DNA from: Streptosporangiaceae bacterium
Lineage (GTDB): Bacteria > Actinomycetota > Actinomycetes > Streptosporangiales > Streptosporangiaceae
Length of the DNA stretch: 24,679 nucleotides
Assembly: GCA_030045175.1 (NCBI GenBank)
Contig: JASIBM010000287.1
Span: forward strand, 1 to 24,679
Reading direction: 5' to 3'
A model generated the notes under the pieces. That model did no database searches, was not told where the DNA came from, and saw nothing but the letters and a program-made list of their open reading frames with translations. Of the stretch, positions 21,447 through 24,679 are shown piece by piece; the first letter of the stretch is position 1; each line of letters begins with the position of its first letter. The position numbers and the translations under genes are program-made.

Positions 21447-23228
21447 CTAGGCCTGGTGGACGTGCAGGAAAAGGACCACCGTGGGACCCCCAGGGGCGGA
21501 CACCAAGAGCTGGTAGACGCCGGCCACCGACAGCTGACCATGGAAAAAGCTGTGCGGCCCGTTGAGCACGAAGGTGAAATTGCCGCCACGGTTGATGCGC
21601 GGGTGCCCGGGTGCGGTGGCCACGTCCTCCACTGACACCGTCACGGACCGGCCAGGCGGCCATTGCCGGCCGTGCAAAGTGAACACTGTGTAGTGGTGGC
21701 GGCTGTTAAACCGCCGGCTGATCGTGAGTAGCGGTTTCGGCGCACCCGGTGGCCCGCATGGTGGCGGGCCAGAGCTGGGTGGCGGGCCAGAGCTGGGTGG
21801 CGGACCACTGCCGGGTCCAGGGCTACTGCCGGGCAGCGGACACGGCGGAGTACTGTGCGTGCCCTTGCCCGGCTGGTGGCTATGGCCGGACGACCTGTGT
21901 ACACCGACCCCCGACTTGCCAGCGGTGGCAGAACGGCCCGACAGGTAGGTGCCGATTGCGGCGCCGCCCGCGGTCAGGACCATGACCGCCACCGCCGCGC
22001 CGAGCAAGACCGGCAGGCGAGGCCGCGCCGCGTGGCCCGAGCCGGGCGAACCAGGCGAACCAGGCCGAGGCGAGCCGGAGCGAGCCCGTCGCGACACTGG
22101 CCCTTGTGGCGGCGCCTGTGCCGCAGCGGCCTCATAGTCCGAGCCAGGCTGCCCATAATCCGAGCCAGGCTGGCCGCCGGCCGGGCCGAGCGCCGCGCCG
22201 GCGAGCCCGAACGCGGGGCCGGCCCCACCTGGCGCCCCGGCGGACGAACTAGGCGCCGACTGCGAGTCGAACGTCTGCTCCACCCCGTCCGCAGCGGTGG
22301 CCGGCGGGTCCGCCCCGCGCTGGCCACGGCGGTAGTCGGCGATCAGGTTCACGACGGGCCGAGGCAGCACCTGCGGCCCGAGCTCACCCGCATCGGTCCC
22401 GCCGCCGAGCTCGCGCGCGAACTGGGCGAGGATCGCCGCCGACGTCGGCCGCTCGCGCGGATCGCGACTCAAGCACGCGGTCACTACGCCGGCCAGTTCG
22501 CCGGGCAGCTCGGTCAGGTCGGGCGGCTCGGTCGCCAGCCGGGTGAGTACGTCGGTCACCGCCTCGCCCCGGTACGGGCCGTGACCGGTCGCGGCGAAGA
22601 GCATCGTCGCGCCGAGGGAGTAGATGTCGCTGGCCGTGCTCACCTGCCGGCTGTCCCTGGCTTGCTCGGGCGCCATGTAGGCGGGCGTTCCCACCGCGCT
22701 GTTCGCCGCGGTGAGATGGATCCGGCCGGTGGCCCTGGCCAGGCCGAAGTCGATCACGCGCGGTCCGTCGAGCGACACGAGCACGTTCGACGGCTTCAGG
22801 TCCCTGTGCACGAGCCCGGCCGCGTGGATCGATTCAAGCGCCTCGGCGCAACCCGCGCCGAGCCAGCGCACCGCAGCAACGGGTAGCGGCCCGCACTCGT
22901 GCACCACGGCGCTGAGCGCCGGGGCGGGCACGTAGACCGTGGCCAGCCACGGCCTGGCCGCGTCCGGGTCGGCCGCGATGACCGCCGCGGTGAACGCCCC
23001 GCTGACCCGGCGCGCCGCCGCTACCTCGGTGGCGAAGCGCTCGCGAAAGTCCTGTTCCTCAGCCAGCTCAGGCTTGATCGTCTTCACGGCCACCAGGCGG
23101 CCGGCGGCCGAGCGGCCGAGGAAGACCTCGCCCATCGCGCCGACCCCGAGCCGACCGACTATGGTATAGCCGCCTATCCGCTCAGGGTCCGACCTATGCG
23201 ACGGTTCAATAAGATCAAGATCCGGCAC
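21447..23228 (-). CDS. Receptor-type Ser/Thr protein kinase with extracellular domain
   Basis: 593 residues from the GTG at 23228, which has GGAGGG eight bases upstream; an ATG at 23246 lacks a ribosome site. The kinase domain (about 20-275) has the Gly loop GRLGVGAMGEVF, K49 in VAVKTI, catalytic HRDLKPSN (D143), DFGLA (D160) and GTPAYMAPEQA, as in actinobacterial PknB-type kinases. A Gly/Pro/Ser-rich juxtamembrane region with two GQPGSDY copies precedes the membrane segment (about 405-428). Outside, a Pro-rich stalk (GPPPSS repeats) leads to a domain of about 95 residues (LLTISRRFNSRHHYTVFTLHG to the end) that is not PASTA and looks like a beta-sandwich. The ligand is unknown. The convergent FHA-like gene probably encodes a partner or substrate. 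Confidence 0.92.
   Translation of the reverse strand: MPDLDLIEPSHRSDPERIGGYTIVGRLGVGAMGEVFLGRSAAGRLVAVKTIKPELAEEQDFRERFATEVAAARRVSGAFTAAVIAADPDAARPWLATVYVPAPALSAVVHECGPLPVAAVRWLGAGCAEALESIHAAGLVHRDLKPSNVLVSLDGPRVIDFGLARATGRIHLTAANSAVGTPAYMAPEQARDSRQVSTASDIYSLGATMLFAATGHGPYRGEAVTDVLTRLATEPPDLTELPGELAGVVTACLSRDPRERPTSAAILAQFARELGGGTDAGELGPQVLPRPVVNLIADYRRGQRGADPPATAADGVEQTFDSQSAPSSSAGAPGGAGPAFGLAGAALGPAGGQPGSDYGQPGSDYEAAAAQAPPQGPVSRRARSGSPRPGSPGSPGSGHAARPRLPVLLGAAVAVMVLTAGGAAIGTYLSGRSATAGKSGVGVHRSSGHSHQPGKGTHSTPPCPLPGSSPGPGSGPPPSSGPPPSSGPPPCGPPGAPKPLLTISRRFNSRHHYTVFTLHGRQWPPGRSVTVSVEDVATAPGHPRINRGGNFTFVLNGPHSFFHGQLSVAGVYQLLVSAPGGPTVVLFLHVHQA
21763..21816 (-). repeat. 18-bp tandem repeat encoding GPPPSS in the kinase stalk
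   Basis: GGCGGGCCAGAGCTGGGT occurs exactly at 21763-21780 and 21781-21798, with a degenerate third unit to 21816. It gives the Pro-rich outer stalk of the kinase, where length variation would be tolerated. Confidence 0.9.
22133..22174 (-). repeat. 21-bp tandem repeat encoding GQPGSDY in the kinase juxtamembrane region
   Basis: Two units (22133-22153 and 22154-22174) share CCGAGCCAGGCTG and differ at two positions. They add two Ser- and Tyr-bearing GQPGSDY units between the kinase domain and the membrane segment. Confidence 0.85.
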
Positions 23229-23353
23229 AATTGAACCCTCCAGCATCCGACATACTGGGAAACGAGCTTACGCGTTATTGCCTGCTCGCACCCGCATCCG
23301 GCGGGCTAATGGCCTGGCGGATCCCGGCGATACCGCCGTCATGCTCACCGGTT

Positions 23354-23371
23354 GCCGGCGGATCAGCCGGC
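23354..23371 (-). terminator. Possible terminator hairpin after etfA
   Basis: GCCGGC (23354-23359) and GCCGGC (23366-23371) can pair around a 6-base loop. It lies 62 bp beyond the etfA stop and before the kinase gene on the same strand. There is no U-tract. The rest of 23229-23432 shows no gene and should hold the kinase promoter. Confidence 0.3.
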
Positions 23372-23432
23372 CGAACCTGTCACGATCACGGTGGCTAGCC
23401 CGCGCTCGCGTCGGGGCATCGCCCTCGCGTCG

Positions 23433-24506
23433 TCACGCCGCGCCTGCGCGCCGCGCCCGCAGCGCCTCGACCAGCGCGGGAACGACCTGATGCAGGTCGC
23501 CGATCACGGCATAGTCGGCCTTGGCGACGATGGGGGCGCCGGGGTCGGTGTTGATCGCCACGATGGTCTTGGCTCCCTGGCAACCAGCCATGTGCTGGAT
23601 CGCCCCGCTGATACCGCAGGCCAGGTACAGCTCAGGGCTGATCTTGGTGCCGGTCTGGCCGACCTGCTGGCGGTGCGGCCGCCAGCCCTCGCTGGTCACC
23701 ACCCTGGACACGCCAACGGCCGCGCCGAGCAGGCCGGCTAGCTCCTCGAGCGCGGCGAACCCATCGGGCCCCCCGACGCCGCGCCCGCCCCCGATCACGA
23801 CCCGGGCGGTCGCGAGCGACACCCCGGCGCGCTCCCCGGCCGACTCGGCCGCGCGTACGAGCAGGTCGCCAGGCGCCAGTTCGGGCTCGTAGCGCAGCAC
23901 GCTGACGGCGCCCGATCCCGCTCCGGCGAGGGCGGGGTGGGCGGGAATGGCCTCGGCCGGAACCGGCTCGGCGGGCACGGCGTCGGCCGCCACGGCCAGC
24001 AACGCCAGCTGAGCGTCGAGCACGGCCTCCTCGAGCAGGCTCCCTGCCCAGCGCTGCCGGATCAGGCGGCACTCGCCTGGCCCGGTGCGGGTGGCCGAGA
24101 CCACGTTCGCGGCCATCGGCAGCCCGGTGATCGCGCCGAGGTGAGCGAGCACCTCGTTGCCCCGATCGGTAGCCGCCGCGAGCACGGCGGAAACCGGCGC
24201 CGCCGCCACAGCCGGAACGCCTCCAGGCGCGCCAGCCTCGCCCGGCAAGCCAGCAGCCAGGCCGGCCAGCGCCCGCGCCCACGCCAGCGGCGCGTAACCG
24301 TCGAGGTCCGGCGACGCCACGGCGAAGGCTTTATCCGCTCCCATTTTCAACAGGTCGCTCTCCGCGATCGACCCCACCTCGCCGAACCAGGCCACCACAA
24401 GATCTTCGTTCGCCGACCGGGCGAGCCGGTCGGCCACGGGAAGGGCGCGAGCCGAGGAGTCGATAGCGCCGTCGGCGTCGATCTCGAGCCAGCAGAGCAC
24501 GGTCAT
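23433..24506 (-). CDS. etfA: Electron transfer flavoprotein, alpha subunit
   Basis: 357 residues from the ATG at 24506 (MTVLCWLEIDADG), with a G-rich GGAGGGGGCGGGG stretch upstream; an earlier GTG at 24536 would only add a Gly-rich leader. The N-terminal domain holds AAATDRGNEVLAHLGAITGLPMAANVV. The C-terminal FAD domain is classical: VVIGGGRGVGG, GAAVGVSRVVTSEGW, QQVGQTGTKISPELYLACGISGAIQHMAGCQGAKTIVAINTD and ADYAVIGDLHQVVPALVEAL. With EtfB it carries electrons from acyl-CoA, dimethylglycine or sarcosine-type dehydrogenases to an ETF oxidoreductase. An Ala/Pro-rich insertion (VPAEPVPAEAIPAHPALAG) separates the domains. A link to the one-carbon cluster about 20 kb away is possible but unproven. 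Confidence 0.93.
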   Translation of the reverse strand: MTVLCWLEIDADGAIDSSARALPVADRLARSANEDLVVAWFGEVGSIAESDLLKMGADKAFAVASPDLDGYAPLAWARALAGLAAGLPGEAGAPGGVPAVAAAPVSAVLAAATDRGNEVLAHLGAITGLPMAANVVSATRTGPGECRLIRQRWAGSLLEEAVLDAQLALLAVAADAVPAEPVPAEAIPAHPALAGAGSGAVSVLRYEPELAPGDLLVRAAESAGERAGVSLATARVVIGGGRGVGGPDGFAALEELAGLLGAAVGVSRVVTSEGWRPHRQQVGQTGTKISPELYLACGISGAIQHMAGCQGAKTIVAINTDPGAPIVAKADYAVIGDLHQVVPALVEALRARRAGAA

Positions 24507-24538
24507 CGCGATCCCGCCCCCGCCCCCTCCGGGCACAA

Positions 24539-24590
24539 CGTGGAGTCCTTACTGTCGTGGGAGCAGCAGCTAGGGCCCCACGTTGTTGTC
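24539..24590. repeat. Inverted pair of the AAGGACCCCACG repeat between the etf genes
   Basis: The reverse complement of 24539-24555 is ACAGTAAGGACTCCACG, matching 3797-3813 with one difference. On the plus strand 24571-24590 reads TAGGGCCCCACGTTGTTGTC, close to 3801-3821. The two copies face each other, so the 115-bp gap between the etf genes can form a stem of CAACGTGG with CCACGTTG. Confidence 0.7.
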
Positions 24591-24621
24591 GGCCAAGCGG
24601 ATCCACGGCCGGCTGCGCCCG

Positions 24622-24679
24622 TCATGACAGGACTCCAAGCTCGTCGAGCAGTTGGACCAGCGCAGGCACCGCGTCGGCG
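24622..24679 (-). CDS. etfB: Probable electron transfer flavoprotein beta subunit, last residues only
   Basis: Reading leftward from the window edge gives ADAVPALVQLLDELGVLS and a TGA at 24622-24624. The amphipathic ending VPALVQLLDELGVL resembles the C-terminus of EtfB proteins, and etfB directly upstream of etfA is the usual order. Only 18 residues are in view, so the identity rests mainly on context. The gap to etfA (115 bp) is longer than in most etfBA operons and holds an inverted repeat. Confidence 0.5.
   Translation of the reverse strand, partial: ADAVPALVQLLDELGVLS

Noticed and set aside
21855..22886. Plus-strand open frame of 343 codons opposite the kinase gene
   Set aside because: Antisense to the conserved kinase domain. 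Arg/Ala/Pro-rich with no motif.

Overview
The window is very GC-rich DNA with GTG and TTG starts, strong third-position G/C bias and tightly overlapping genes (ATGA, GTGA and TGATG junctions). Together with a SigE-type sigma factor, a DUF2332 protein, an FHA/Ser-Thr-kinase pair and a CtaG-type oxidase assembly protein, this points to a soil-type actinomycete (Actinomycetota). The genus cannot be read from the sequence. I saw no rRNA, tRNA, CRISPR array or transposase.

Layout. (1) 1-3751, plus strand: the end of a corrinoid-dependent one-carbon cluster. It holds a partial methyl-corrinoid:tetrahydrofolate methyltransferase, a RACo-type corrinoid reductive activator, a DUF1638 protein and an atypical methylenetetrahydrofolate reductase. 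The likely role is to move methyl groups from a methylated substrate, whose methyltransferase must lie upstream of the window, onto folate and oxidise them. (2) 3889-5744: a SigE-type sigma factor overlapping a membrane-anchored beta-propeller protein. (3) 5758-11530, minus strand: a respiratory oxidase operon, transcribed as cupredoxin/CuA-like protein, subunit II, subunit I, subunit III, small membrane protein, heme O synthase. (4) 11935-16821, plus strand, divergent from the oxidase: an OmpR-type regulator, TlpA-like thioredoxin, unknown anchored protein, membrane-SCO fusion and CtaG. Blocks 3 and 4 look like one oxidase system with its heme, copper and thiol maturation factors and a candidate regulator. 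(5) 17162-20148: DUF2332 protein, D-serine-dehydratase-like PLP enzyme and OsmC-like protein. (6) 20600-23228: a degenerate FHA protein convergent with a receptor-type Ser/Thr kinase. (7) 23433-24679, minus strand: electron transfer flavoprotein alpha, and upstream of it the end of what is probably the beta subunit.

The most unusual protein is oxidase subunit I (7791-9755). It keeps all heme and CuB ligands and the active-site Tyr. By eye it has lost the signature residues of both canonical proton channels (Asp to Arg in the D channel, Lys to Ile in the K channel) and has two extra N-terminal membrane segments. It is encoded with a three-segment subunit II and a second secreted protein with a CuA-like Cys-x3-Cys motif. 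The other strong theme is short repeats: three families of dispersed palindromic elements, some lying inside reading frames or supplying a ribosome binding site, and several tandem duplications placed exactly at gene ends.
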